Below, piece after piece: positions 34,175 to 42,979 of a DNA stretch of 47,642 bases; the stretch's first letter is position 1, and the number at the start of each line of letters is the position of its first letter. Source of the DNA: an uncultured Parabacteroides sp. GTDB taxonomy: Bacteria; Bacteroidota; Bacteroidia; Bacteroidales; Tannerellaceae. Where the stretch lies: NCBI GenBank assembly GCA_944325335.1, contig CALUZR010000021.1, positions 1 through 47,642 of the forward strand, read 5' to 3'. The translations under genes were made by a program, and so were the position numbers. The notes beneath the pieces were generated by a model. The model was not told the DNA's origin and ran no database searches. It saw nothing but the letters and a program-made list of their open reading frames with translations.

Positions 34175-34242
34175 ATCTTCCCGTTTTTGTAGATAAGACA
34201 AGTGGCAGCGGGCATGTTCCTAAACGAAAATGCGATTTTTTT

Positions 34243-34992
34243 TCAATTTTCTTCTTCCTCCGGCTCTGCTTTCCGTCCGCCCGTGTGGTTTATGGACATT
34301 TTGAAGGTATAGACCGTCCCGCGGATTTTGCCGATGAACTTTGTGACGGCATCGGTGGGCTGGACGATGGCACGGGCATTCACCACCCGCACGATGTCGC
34401 GGTACAGTTGGTTCGCCACCCGCAACGCGTCCCAGGTCTTGAAGCCCTGCGTCTGCATCCTTTCGCTTAGTTCGCCTGCTTTCTCGAGCACCAATTCCTC
34501 AAAGTGGTCGTTCGCCTCGCGAAGCGCCTCCACCTCTTCCGTCAGTCCCAGCGTAGCGAGGGCCGCCGCGTTCTCCTCCGTATCCAGCTGGGCGAGCATC
34601 ACGCGCACCTCTGCCGTCAGCGATTTGTCCTTATGTTTGCCGATGCCATAGCAATTCAGCAATACCTGGTTGAGCCGGACAGCCGCTTCCCGCCGCGCGG
34701 GGACGCCCGATTTCAGGAACACCCGCACGGCCTGGTTCACGACACCGATGGCATTGGCCCGCGCGCGCCGCGCCTCCCGCCAACGCTTCGTGACGATGAA
34801 CCTCCGCTGCCGGGGCACGATCTGCGCCAACCGTTCCGTCGCCTGCCGGTAGGCCGGCGCCCACGACTCGATGCCGAGCGCCGCCGGAGTCGCGTCGTCG
34901 ATATACGTGTTTACAATCTCGTGGAACTGCGCGCAAGCTCCGACGCTCAATTCCGTGATGCCAAACGGCTCAATTTGTTTCGGGATGCCCAT
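34243..34992 (-). CDS. DUF6261-type protein, short form
   Basis: This 249-residue, mostly helical product has no signal peptide. It opens IEPFGITELSVGACAQFHEI and has a central ALATLGLTEEVEALREANDH, aligning with the N-terminal region of the larger relative at 11.9 kb (AATLGLTAILPMLEEANEAF) and with the same ending helix before VNARAIVQ. Unlike the relatives at 11.9 and 47.1 kb it lacks the C-terminal Ig-like domain and ends in a charged tail (GRKAEPEEEEN). Function is unknown. It separates fecR from array H and is not obviously part of the polysaccharide locus. Confidence 0.75.
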   Translation of the reverse strand: MGIPKQIEPFGITELSVGACAQFHEIVNTYIDDATPAALGIESWAPAYRQATERLAQIVPRQRRFIVTKRWREARRARANAIGVVNQAVRVFLKSGVPARREAAVRLNQVLLNCYGIGKHKDKSLTAEVRVMLAQLDTEENAAALATLGLTEEVEALREANDHFEELVLEKAGELSERMQTQGFKTWDALRVANQLYRDIVRVVNARAIVQPTDAVTKFIGKIRGTVYTFKMSINHTGGRKAEPEEEEN

Positions 34993-35061
34993 GGTTGTCT
35001 TCCTCCTCGTTATTTTTCCTCAAAGATAGGACTTTCCCATCTTGCCCACAAGCTTTTCCGC

Positions 35062-35300
35062 ATCTATCTTTTCCTTTTTTTAGTTGTTTAATGGTTGAAA
35101 TGGAATAAAAAATAACTTTTTCGTTCTATTTCTTATACCTGACAAAATAAAAAATTTCTCCATTATTTCATTTCATGCTATCAATCACTTAAAAAATATC
35201 TTTTTCATATCATTTCAGTGGTGAAATGACATAAAAAAGATATTTTTATATAGGTTTCATGGGAGAAACAAATAAAAAAAGCATTTTCGGCATCTAAAAC
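35062..35300. repeat. Palindrome array H: degenerate 42-bp composite units
   Basis: Five AT-rich units start near 35104, 35146, 35187, 35230 and 35271 (spacing 41-43 bp), with a half-unit before. Each combines an AAAAA-nnnn-TTTTT palindrome (for example ATAAAAAAGATATTTTTAT) with a TTTCA-nnnn-TGAAA palindrome (best: TCATTTCAGTGGTGAAATGA). Beyond it CAAGCCGC recurs at 35311 and 35353, again 42 bp apart. The gene-free stretch 34993-35463 holds this array and the GH130 terminator; I see no gene in it. Confidence 0.75.
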
Positions 35301-35395
35301 AGAGAACCAGCAAGCCGCGCAAGGGTTTCGGAGATTACACGAAGCGGATTATCAAGCCGCACAAGGGCTGGGAAGACGAGAAATGGGAGGGAATG

Positions 35396-35430
35396 AAAAA
35401 GCGCGAGCACCTCTCACGAGGGACTCGCGC
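35396..35430 (-). terminator. Rho-independent terminator of the tkt-rpiB-GH130 operon
   Basis: GCGCGAG (35401-35407) pairs with CTCGCGC (35424-35430), with an inner CCTC/GAGG stem. On the minus strand the stem is followed by TTTTTC. Confidence 0.85.
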
Positions 35431-35463
35431 CATGAAGTGAATTGTTTAATATTAAAATAATAA

Positions 35464-36453
35464 TCACATGGAATGTGTCTTTACAAATTGGATAATCTCG
35501 TCGATGTATCCAAACGCCATGCAAACGACGGTATCGGCCGCTCCGTAGTAGACAGCCACCCGCTTCCCGTCTTGCAACGCGGCGCAAGGGAATACCACGT
35601 TGGGCACGTCGCCTTGCAACTCATAAGGAGCCGCCGGGCCGAGAATGTAATCCTTTGTCCGATAGAGCACCTTCTCTGGATTGTTGGCATCCAGGAGGGC
35701 GGCGCCCATCGTGTAGCGGTACCCGTTGCAGGTCTTGATGACGCCATGGTAGAACATGAGCCAACCTTCGCTGGTCATGAATGGTACCGAGCCGGCGCCA
35801 ATCTTCAAGCATTGCCAAGCGCTATCCTCGAACGGCGTCACCTTCATCACGCAGCGATGCTCGCCCCAGTACTTCATGTCCGGGCTGTAGCTGATGTAGA
35901 TATCGCCAAACGGCGTATGGCCGTTGTCGCTCGGGCGGCTCAGCATGGCGAATTTGCCGTTAATCTTTTCAGGGAAGAGCACGCCGTTACGGTTGAAAGG
36001 CAAGAAGGCGTTCTCGCACTGGAAGAAATCCACGAAATCGAACGTGTAGCCGATGCCGATCGTGGGGCCATGGTAACCGTTGCACCAGGTGATCCAGTAG
36101 CGGTCTTCGATCCACGTCACGCGCGGGTCGTATTTATAATCCGAGTCGATCATCTCCGTATTGCCCGGCTTGAACTGGATCGGCTCATGGTTGATATCCC
36201 AATGGATTCCGTCCTTGCTGAAACCGGCAAAGATATTCATCTGCACCGCACGGTTGTCGCAACGGAACACGCCTGCAAAGCCATCCTTGAAGGGCACTAC
36301 GGCGCTGTTGAAGATACTATTGGAAGTCGGTATCTGGTAACGGCCAATCACCGGATTCTGTGAATACCGCCACATGACGTCCGTACAACCTTCGGGACGA
36401 TCTTCCCACGGCATATTTACTGCTATCATTTTTTCGTTCATACTATCACTCAT
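35464..36453 (-). CDS. GH130-family glycoside phosphorylase/hydrolase
   Basis: This 329-residue five-bladed beta-propeller enzyme has no signal peptide, so it should act in the cytoplasm. GH130 enzymes mostly phosphorolyse beta-mannosides, giving mannose 1-phosphate. The catalytic-acid region is visible as [20 protein letters not shown] (Asp in DPR), with [30 protein letters not shown] and [20 protein letters not shown] forming later blades. The acceptor cannot be assigned; beta-1,4-mannosyl-N-acetylglucosamine and mannosyl-glucose are both possible. It is the last gene after tkt and rpiB and ends at a strong terminator. Confidence 0.85.
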   Translation of the reverse strand: MSDSMNEKMIAVNMPWEDRPEGCTDVMWRYSQNPVIGRYQIPTSNSIFNSAVVPFKDGFAGVFRCDNRAVQMNIFAGFSKDGIHWDINHEPIQFKPGNTEMIDSDYKYDPRVTWIEDRYWITWCNGYHGPTIGIGYTFDFVDFFQCENAFLPFNRNGVLFPEKINGKFAMLSRPSDNGHTPFGDIYISYSPDMKYWGEHRCVMKVTPFEDSAWQCLKIGAGSVPFMTSEGWLMFYHGVIKTCNGYRYTMGAALLDANNPEKVLYRTKDYILGPAAPYELQGDVPNVVFPCAALQDGKRVAVYYGAADTVVCMAFGYIDEIIQFVKTHSM

Positions 36454-36489
36454 TATTAAATTATATTGTCCGTATTATTTTTCGCAACA

Positions 36490-36924
36490 TCAATGTACCG
36501 GGATTTTGTCGATGCGGCGCTGGTGGCGTCCGCCTTCGTAGGGAGTCTCGAAAAAGGCATCCACGATTTTCACCGCTTCTTCATTCGAAATGAAACGTCC
36601 CGGCATCGAAAGCACGTTCGCATCGTTGTGCGCACGGGCCAAAGAGGCGATTTCAACCGACCAGCAAAGGGCGGCACGGATTCCCTGGTGCTTGTTGAGC
36701 GTCATGCTGATGCCATTGCCTGTCCCACAGATGGCAATGCCCGGATACACTTCGCCCGCCTCGACCGCTACGGCCAACGGATGGGCAAAATCCGGATAAT
36801 CGCAACTATCCATCGAATAGGTACCGAAATCTTTGCATTCAAATCCACGCGCCGCCAATACTTCTTTCAAATACTCTTTCAGTTCGAAGCCAGCATGGTC
36901 GCTACAAAATCCTATTGTCTTCAT
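36490..36924 (-). CDS. rpiB: Ribose 5-phosphate isomerase B
   Basis: This 144-residue cytoplasmic enzyme of the RpiB/LacAB family interconverts ribulose 5-phosphate and ribose 5-phosphate. Signatures are GFCSDHAGFELKEYL at the N-terminus, YPDFAHPLA, the catalytic-cysteine loop IAICGTGNGISMTLNK and GIRAALCWS, and HNDANVLSMPGRFIS. It starts 2 bp after tkt and shares its transcript, so both act in the non-oxidative pentose phosphate pathway. The GH130 gene follows after 36 bp. Confidence 0.96.
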   Translation of the reverse strand: MKTIGFCSDHAGFELKEYLKEVLAARGFECKDFGTYSMDSCDYPDFAHPLAVAVEAGEVYPGIAICGTGNGISMTLNKHQGIRAALCWSVEIASLARAHNDANVLSMPGRFISNEEAVKIVDAFFETPYEGGRHQRRIDKIPVH

Positions 36925-36926
36925 CC

Positions 36927-38957
36927 TTATTTTGCTAATAATTCTTTTACTTGATTATATACATTCTGGGCCGTAAAGCCAAGCTTCTCATCCAATACCT
37001 TAAATGGAGCCGAATAGCCGAAGGAGTTCATGCCCCATACTTTCCCGTTCGGACCCACCAAATTCTCCATGCAGAAGGGAAGGCCAGCCGTGAGCGCGAA
37101 GATCTTGCTGCCCGGCGTAAGGATTGAATCCTGGTATTCCTTGCTCTGGCAATGGAACAGGCCGTCTGACGGAATCGAAACGATGCGCACCTTCACTCCG
37201 TCTGCACGCAACAGGGCCGCGCCGTCGACCAACGTCGATACCTCCGAGCCGGAGCCCAACAGCGTCACATCCGGGTTCTCGTCTTCATTAATAATATAAG
37301 CGCCCCGTTCGGCACTCAACGCCTCCTCGTATGGATGTTCGCGAGGCAAATCCTTCACCGCCTGGCGCGAGAAAATCAAACCTGTGGGCGAATCGATGTT
37401 CTCCATCGCCATCTTCCAAGCCACGGTTGCTTCTGCCGCGTCGGCCGGACGAAGTACCAACATCGAGTTCTTGCCGCTGTGGTTCTTCATCTTTTCCAAC
37501 AAACGGACTTGCGCCTCTTGTTCTACCGGTTGATGCGTCGGGCCATCCTCGCCTACACGGAAGGCGTCGTGCGTCCAGATGAATTTCACCGGAAGTTCCA
37601 TCAACGCCGCCATGCGCAACGCCGGTTTCATATAATCCGAGAAAACAAAGAACGTACCGCAAGCCGCCCATACGCCGCCATGGAGCGCCATACCGATGCA
37701 GACGCATGCCATCGTCAATTCAGCCACGCCCGCCTGGAAGAAAGCGCCTGTGAAATCACCCCGCTTGAAGGCATGCGTCTTCTTCAAGAAGCCGTCCGTC
37801 TTGTCGGAGTTGCACAAATCGGCCGACGCGCAAATCATGTTCTCGACCGTCGACGCCAACACGCCCAAGACGTTCGCCGAAGCCGCACGCGTCGGTTGGT
37901 TCGCTTTATGTGCGATAGCCGCCCAGTCGATTGCCGGGATCTTGCCCGAGAACCAATCGTCCAACTTCTGCGCCAAATCCGGATGCGCTGCCGCCCATGC
38001 CGCCTTCGCCGCTTTCCGTTCTTCCATCAAGGCGTTCAGTTCCTCCGCACGACGGGCGTACATGTCAGCCACTTCGGGGAATATTTCAAAAGGATTTTCT
38101 GGATCACCCCCTAAGTTCTTGATAGTTTCTTCGATGGAAACGCCGGCAGCCGACAATGGTTGGCCGTGCGTAGAGACTTTATTTTCGTAGCTGCTCCGAT
38201 CGGCACCCAGCGCGCCTTTGCCCATGATGGTCCGACCGATGATCAAGGTAGGCCGTTCCTTTTCGGCTTTGGCTTCAGTGAGCGCACGACGGATTTCTTC
38301 TACATTATTGCCATCTATCGTAATGACTTTCCATCCCCACGCTTCATATTTCATCGCAATATTCTCGTCGTCTACTTCGTCGACCATCGTAGAGAGCTGG
38401 ACATTGTTGGCATCGTAGAACATAATCAGATTGTCCAATCCCAACGTCCCGGCTACACGGCCTGCGCCTTGCGAGATCTCCTCCTGGATACCGCCATCCG
38501 AGATATATGCGTAAATCGTTTCGTCAATCGCCTCTTTACCTAAACGGGCTTGCAAGAATTTGGCAGCGATAGCAGCTCCCACTGCATACGTATGTCCTTG
38601 CCCCAGCGGACCGGAGGTATTTTCAATTCCGCGCCGGAAATCCACCTCGGGATGCCCCGGAGTGACGCTTCCCCATTGGCGGAAGTCCTTTAATTCATCG
38701 ATCGTATATCTGCCCGCCATTGCCAATACGGCATACAGCATGGGAGACATGTGACCCGGATCCAAAAAGAAACGATCCCGGCTCTCCCACAGCGGGTTCT
38801 TCGGGTCGTATACTAAGAATTCAGAGAACAATACATTCACAAAATCGGCACCACCCATCGCTCCGCCCGGATGACCGGATTTAGCCTTCTCAACCATTGA
38901 CGCAGCTAAGATACGGATGTTATCGGCTGCTCGGTTCATCAATTTAATGTCGTTCAT
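36927..38957 (-). CDS. tkt: Transketolase
   Basis: This 676-residue enzyme moves two-carbon units between sugar phosphates using thiamine diphosphate and a metal ion. Visible features are the N-terminal domain with KSGHPGGAMGGADF and GPLGQG, the ThDP/metal motif YAYISDGGIQEEISQGAGRV through MFYDANNVQ, a pyrimidine domain from about residue 355 with FIWTHDAFRVGEDGPTHQPV, and a C-terminal domain ending YNQVKELLAK. The length is normal. A near-perfect promoter lies 26 bp upstream, and rpiB follows. Confidence 0.97.
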   Translation of the reverse strand: MNDIKLMNRAADNIRILAASMVEKAKSGHPGGAMGGADFVNVLFSEFLVYDPKNPLWESRDRFFLDPGHMSPMLYAVLAMAGRYTIDELKDFRQWGSVTPGHPEVDFRRGIENTSGPLGQGHTYAVGAAIAAKFLQARLGKEAIDETIYAYISDGGIQEEISQGAGRVAGTLGLDNLIMFYDANNVQLSTMVDEVDDENIAMKYEAWGWKVITIDGNNVEEIRRALTEAKAEKERPTLIIGRTIMGKGALGADRSSYENKVSTHGQPLSAAGVSIEETIKNLGGDPENPFEIFPEVADMYARRAEELNALMEERKAAKAAWAAAHPDLAQKLDDWFSGKIPAIDWAAIAHKANQPTRAASANVLGVLASTVENMICASADLCNSDKTDGFLKKTHAFKRGDFTGAFFQAGVAELTMACVCIGMALHGGVWAACGTFFVFSDYMKPALRMAALMELPVKFIWTHDAFRVGEDGPTHQPVEQEAQVRLLEKMKNHSGKNSMLVLRPADAAEATVAWKMAMENIDSPTGLIFSRQAVKDLPREHPYEEALSAERGAYIINEDENPDVTLLGSGSEVSTLVDGAALLRADGVKVRIVSIPSDGLFHCQSKEYQDSILTPGSKIFALTAGLPFCMENLVGPNGKVWGMNSFGYSAPFKVLDEKLGFTAQNVYNQVKELLAK

Positions 38958-38983
38958 ATCGCTACTAATTCGTTATTTGCCTG

Positions 38984-39015
38984 CAAAAATAGGCATAATT
39001 CGCAAGTTGACCAAA
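38984..39015 (-). promoter_or_regulatory. Promoter of tkt-rpiB-GH130
   Basis: On the minus strand TTTG (39015-39012), 20 bp, then TATTTTTG (38991-38984) is a near-consensus Bacteroides promoter. Its -33 element overlaps the T-run of the galK terminator. Confidence 0.75.
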
Positions 39016-39051
39016 AAGAAAGAGATAATCCGCAGCAAACAGATTATCTCT
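39013..39051 (-). terminator. galK terminator
   Basis: AGAGATAATC (39021-39030) pairs perfectly with GATTATCTCT (39042-39051). On the minus strand the stem is followed by TTCTTTTTGG. It lies 27 bp after the galK stop. Confidence 0.8.
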
Positions 39052-39077
39052 TCTTCATTTTTTATCCGGCAAACGGA

Positions 39078-40241
39078 TTAGGCCAAACGTCTGGCTCCGT
39101 CGCTTATGACTACGTTATAGAGCTTCGGTTCGTGCCCGAATTTCTTTGTATATTCCGCGAATGCTTTTTCCACAAAGGCGTCATACTTATCGGCTTTCAC
39201 CAAGTTGATCGTGCAACCGCCGAAGCCGCCGCCCATGACGCGCGACCCCGTCACGCCGCATTCCTTCGCAATGTCGTTCAAGAAATCCAGCTCCTCACAG
39301 CTTACTTCGTAGAGCTTGCTCATGCCCTGGTGCGTGCCATACATTTTTTCGCCCACGGTTTCGTAATCGCCCTTCTCCAATGCGTCGCACACGTCCAATA
39401 CGCGTTGGATTTCCTCAATGACGTACTCCGCACGCATGTAATCCTCGGCGCTCACGTCGGCTTTCACTTCGTTCAACATATCCATCGTGGCATCGCGCAG
39501 GAAGGCAACTTCCGGATGGTTGCGCTTGATAGCCGCTACCACGTTCTCGCACGACTGGCGGCGTTTGTTGTAGGCCGATGAAGCCAGTTCATGTTTCACC
39601 ACCGAATCCAACAATACCAACTTATAGCCGGCAGCTTCGGGGTCGAACGGGAAATATTTGTATTCCAACGAACGGCAATCCAAGCGGATCAGGTGCCCCT
39701 TCTGGCCGAATACGGAAGCGAACTGGTCCATGATGCCACAGTTTACACCGCAATAGTTATGCTCCGTCGACTGCCCTATCTTTGCCAATTCAAACTTGTC
39801 GATGCCCAAGTCGAACAATTCATTCAACGCAAAGGCATACGTACTTTCCAACGCGGCCGATGAAGACATCCCGGCGCCCAGCGGCACATCGCCCGCAAAC
39901 ACCGTGTCGAAGCCCTGGATATTCCCCCCGCGCTTGATGGTCTCGCGGCACACGCCGAAGATATACCGCGCCCAGCTTGCCTTCGGAGCGTCCTCTTCCG
40001 TAAGCCCGAACTCGGCATAATCGTTCAAATCGATGGCGAACGCGCGTACTTTGCCGGTGCCATTCGGTTTGATTTCAGCGATCATGCCCTTGTCTATCGC
40101 GCCAGGAAATACGAAACCTCCGTTGTAATCCGTATGCTCGCCAATCAGGTTGATACGACCCGGAGAAGTATAAAACACGCCTGTCGTATGGAACAGTTCC
40201 TGGAACTTATTATCTACTTTGTTTTTCATCTCTACATTCAT
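39078..40241 (-). CDS. galK: Galactokinase
   Basis: This is 387 residues from the ATG at 40241. An in-frame reading extends to 40337, but it runs through array G and adds unrelated residues, so it is rejected. The GHMP kinase phosphorylates galactose at C1 (Leloir pathway). Signatures are GRINLIGEHTDYNGGFVFPG, GDVPLGAGMSSSAALESTYA (ATP loop), NYCGVNCGIMDQFASVFG with the catalytic Asp, and TGSRVMGGGFGGCTINLVKA. It follows the sugar transporter and galM on the same strand, with array G in the gap before it. Confidence 0.96.
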   Translation of the reverse strand: MNVEMKNKVDNKFQELFHTTGVFYTSPGRINLIGEHTDYNGGFVFPGAIDKGMIAEIKPNGTGKVRAFAIDLNDYAEFGLTEEDAPKASWARYIFGVCRETIKRGGNIQGFDTVFAGDVPLGAGMSSSAALESTYAFALNELFDLGIDKFELAKIGQSTEHNYCGVNCGIMDQFASVFGQKGHLIRLDCRSLEYKYFPFDPEAAGYKLVLLDSVVKHELASSAYNKRRQSCENVVAAIKRNHPEVAFLRDATMDMLNEVKADVSAEDYMRAEYVIEEIQRVLDVCDALEKGDYETVGEKMYGTHQGMSKLYEVSCEELDFLNDIAKECGVTGSRVMGGGFGGCTINLVKADKYDAFVEKAFAEYTKKFGHEPKLYNVVISDGARRLA

Positions 40242-40291
40242 AATCTCTATCTTTTTTATATGATCCTTATTTATGCTAAAACAGGGGGAAT

Positions 40292-40383
40292 AATACCCCA
40301 CGCGTGACCCTTGCAATACCCCACGCGTGGGTGACAATGATATCCCACGCGTGACCCTTTACGGTACCCCACGCGTGGGGTAT
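40292..40383. repeat. Palindrome array G: four 23-bp units
   Basis: Units start at 40292, 40315, 40338 and 40361, exactly 23 bp each, all centred on ACGCGT. The last contains the perfect 18-bp palindrome TACCCCACGCGTGGGGTA (40365-40382). Units alternate between a full right arm (GTGGGT, GTGGGG) and GTGACCC. The array fills the gap between the transporter and galK. Confidence 0.95.
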
Positions 40384-40394
40384 AAAGACAGTCC

Positions 40395-41693
40395 TTAATC
40401 TACCGGAATATCCGTATTCACGTTCTTCGAACCAGCCAGTGCATAATATAATATGTAGGCGGCGCAGAAGAGGACTACGAGGTAGCTCGTCAAGTAGCTG
40501 CCTGTCGCATCAGCCACCCAAGCCTGGATAGCCACCATCACGGCGCAACCGAACACCATCGTCATGAAAGCACCCGAAGCGATAGAAGTATATTTACCCA
40601 AACCTTCGACTGCCATATTGAAGATACCGCCCCACATAACCGAAGTACACAAACCTACCAACAGGAAAGCAAAGATTCCGATGGGAACTTCCGCCCAAAT
40701 CAAGTTCAGGTTCGCCCAGTCGATACCCGGCACGTTCACCATCACGTCTGTCGGGGCAAACATACCGAATGCCACCAACACCAAGCTGAGCGTAGAAGCG
40801 GTCGTAATCATCGCACGGCTCGAAATCTTATCGCCAATCGCACTACCTACGAAACGGCCTACAAGCATCATCAACCAATACACAGCCACAATCAGACCGA
40901 CAATCGTCGCATCCATGCCTAAACCAGGCGTAGCTGAATCGGGCGAAGAGGTCAAATACTGCAAGATGTAAGTCGGCGTACCTACTTCGATACCCATATA
41001 CAGGAAGATCGCCAAGATACCCAGTTTGAAGTGGCGGAACGAGAAGGCGCTGTACTTGTCGTTCGAAGCTTTTACCGTCTCAGTAGCCTGCTCCGGTTCT
41101 TCAATCTTAGAGAAGAAAAGCACGATCAGACCAACCACAAAGACAGCCAAGGCAATGAACAGAGCCGGCGTCGCGTCGGCAATCTTCGCTTTCGTAGCAT
41201 CGCCAATCAACGCACCCATGATGATATACACAGCCACCGCCGCGCTACTATTGAACACGCCGCCGAGCTGGATCAGCTGGTTACCTTTGTTTCCACCGCC
41301 ACCTAAGGTATTCAACATCGGGTTTACCACCGTATTCAACATACACATACAGAAACCGGCAATAAACGCACCAATCAAATACACACCGAAGCTCTGGATC
41401 GAATCCCAGCCGCTCATCCACTGTACCAAAATACCGACGATACCCACTACCAAGGCCAGCATCGCCGTCTTCTTGTACCCGAACTTCTTAATCAACATAC
41501 CCGAAGGGATACCCATTACCAAGTAAGCAATGAAGTTTCCATAATTACCTACCTGCGCCAAGATATCCGAAGCCCCGAATTGGTTCTTCACGATAATAGC
41601 CATCGGTGAACATAAATTCGTTACGAATGCAATCATAGCAAAGAGCGCAATCATGATGATGATAGCACCCCATTGTTTCTTTTGTTGAGTCAT
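40395..41693 (-). CDS. Sugar:H+ symporter, FucP/GluP-type MFS transporter
   Basis: This 432-residue integral membrane protein has twelve predicted membrane segments. It matches the glucose/galactose (GluP) and FucP branch of the major facilitator family. Characteristic segments are AMIAFVTNLCSPMAIIVKNQ at the N-terminus, NFIAYLVMGIPSGMLIKKFG (MFS loop 2-3 motif), LNTVVNPMLNTLGGGGNKGN and VYWLMMLVGRFVGSAI. Uptake of galactose or glucose is inferred from its place between galM and galK. The charged middle loop (about 205-225) separates the two six-helix halves. Confidence 0.93.
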   Translation of the reverse strand: MTQQKKQWGAIIIMIALFAMIAFVTNLCSPMAIIVKNQFGASDILAQVGNYGNFIAYLVMGIPSGMLIKKFGYKKTAMLALVVGIVGILVQWMSGWDSIQSFGVYLIGAFIAGFCMCMLNTVVNPMLNTLGGGGNKGNQLIQLGGVFNSSAAVAVYIIMGALIGDATKAKIADATPALFIALAVFVVGLIVLFFSKIEEPEQATETVKASNDKYSAFSFRHFKLGILAIFLYMGIEVGTPTYILQYLTSSPDSATPGLGMDATIVGLIVAVYWLMMLVGRFVGSAIGDKISSRAMITTASTLSLVLVAFGMFAPTDVMVNVPGIDWANLNLIWAEVPIGIFAFLLVGLCTSVMWGGIFNMAVEGLGKYTSIASGAFMTMVFGCAVMVAIQAWVADATGSYLTSYLVVLFCAAYILYYALAGSKNVNTDIPVD

Positions 41694-41741
41694 AGATTTA
41701 ATTTGTTGTTATGTTATTAATTTATTTATTATGCGTGTGTG

Positions 41742-42818
41742 TTATTCTACTGTAAACTTATAGATGGTCTCGCTATGGAACGTCTCGCCCGGGCGCAATA
41801 CCGTCGACGGGTATTCCGGCTTGTTCGGGCTATCGGGGAAGTGCTGCGTTTCCAGGCAGAACGAGCAACGCTCCGGATAGGGATGTCCGTTCTTTCCGAT
41901 AATGGACTCGTTCAGCCAGTTCGCCGTATAGAGTTGCACGCCCGGCTGGTCGGTATAGGTTTCCATCACGATACCTGTCTTGGGCGAACGGGCACGGGCA
42001 GCCAAGGCCATCTCGCCCTCTTTCTTATTTAATACGTAGCAATGGTCGTAGCCTTCGCCATAGACGATTTGCTGGAACTCCTTCTGGTTGATGCGTTCGC
42101 CAATCTCGTGGGGTGTACGGAAATCCATCGGCGTGCCTTCCACCGGTTCGGCCGGGCCATACGGGATGGCGGTCTCATCGGTAGGCAGGTAGGAGTCTGC
42201 ATATATAATTAATGTATGGTCTCCAATATACCGGTCGCCTTCGCCCGAGAGGTTGAAATAGGAATGGTTCGTGAGGTTCACCACGGTAGGCTTCGTCGTC
42301 ACGGCCTCATACGAGATGGAGAGCTCGTTGGCATCGCTCCAATGATAAGTCACCGTCGCCTTCAGTTCGCCCGGATAGCCCTCTTCGCCGTCGGCCGCCG
42401 TATAGGTCAAGCGTACCGATTGCGCGTCGAGCTGCTCCATCTTCCATGCGTGGAAATGGAACCCGCGCACACCCCCATGGAGGCTATTCGGCCCGTTGTT
42501 GATCGGCAACTCGTACGCCACGCCGTCCAGGACGAAATGTCCCTTCGCGATGCGGTTGGCATATCGTCCGCAAGTGGCTCCAAACGTAGGTTCGCCCGAC
42601 GACAGGTAATCGTCGATCGAGGCATGACCCAACACCACGTCCGTCAACCGCCCCTCCTTGTCCGGGACCATCAACGACACGACCTTCGCGCCATAATTCG
42701 TTACTACTACTTCTGCACCTTGCTTGTTCACCAACGTGCAGATACTTATGTTCTCACCTTCTATTTGCTTAGAAAAATGTTCAGGAAGCAAACCTGATTT
42801 CGTCATTTTGTTTTCCAT
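41742..42818 (-). CDS. galM: Aldose 1-epimerase (galactose mutarotase)
   Basis: This is 358 residues from the ATG at 42818; a longer frame to 42881 adds residues without family similarity. The beta-sandwich enzyme interconverts alpha and beta anomers so that GalK receives alpha-galactose. Signatures are VVTNYGAKVVSLMVPDKEGR, TCGRYANRIAKGHFVLDG, NGPNSLHGGVRGFHFHAW (substrate His), LTNHSYFNLSGEG (catalytic His) and CLETQHFPDSPNKPEYPSTV, with the catalytic Glu expected near the C-terminus. There is no signal peptide. It precedes the transporter by 48 bp. Confidence 0.95.
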   Translation of the reverse strand: MENKMTKSGLLPEHFSKQIEGENISICTLVNKQGAEVVVTNYGAKVVSLMVPDKEGRLTDVVLGHASIDDYLSSGEPTFGATCGRYANRIAKGHFVLDGVAYELPINNGPNSLHGGVRGFHFHAWKMEQLDAQSVRLTYTAADGEEGYPGELKATVTYHWSDANELSISYEAVTTKPTVVNLTNHSYFNLSGEGDRYIGDHTLIIYADSYLPTDETAIPYGPAEPVEGTPMDFRTPHEIGERINQKEFQQIVYGEGYDHCYVLNKKEGEMALAARARSPKTGIVMETYTDQPGVQLYTANWLNESIIGKNGHPYPERCSFCLETQHFPDSPNKPEYPSTVLRPGETFHSETIYKFTVE

Positions 42819-42979
42819 GTGTATACACATTACTTTATTTTTGTGCGTAAAATTAGAACTCTTCTGCCAAACAAGCATCATATTTGAATATGTTTTTCAA
42901 CAGCTTTTTCTCTTTTTTATTACAAATGCGCTACAAAACAACGCAAATAGGCCTGTGTATAAAAGCAAAAAGACTCTTT

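Noticed and set aside
34175..34201. Longer FecR start
   Set aside because: It uses a TTG, while the ATG at 34174 is preceded by GGGAAGA.
40242..40337. N-terminal extension of galactokinase
   Set aside because: The extra residues are encoded by array G and a leader, and galactokinases begin near residue 33 of that reading.
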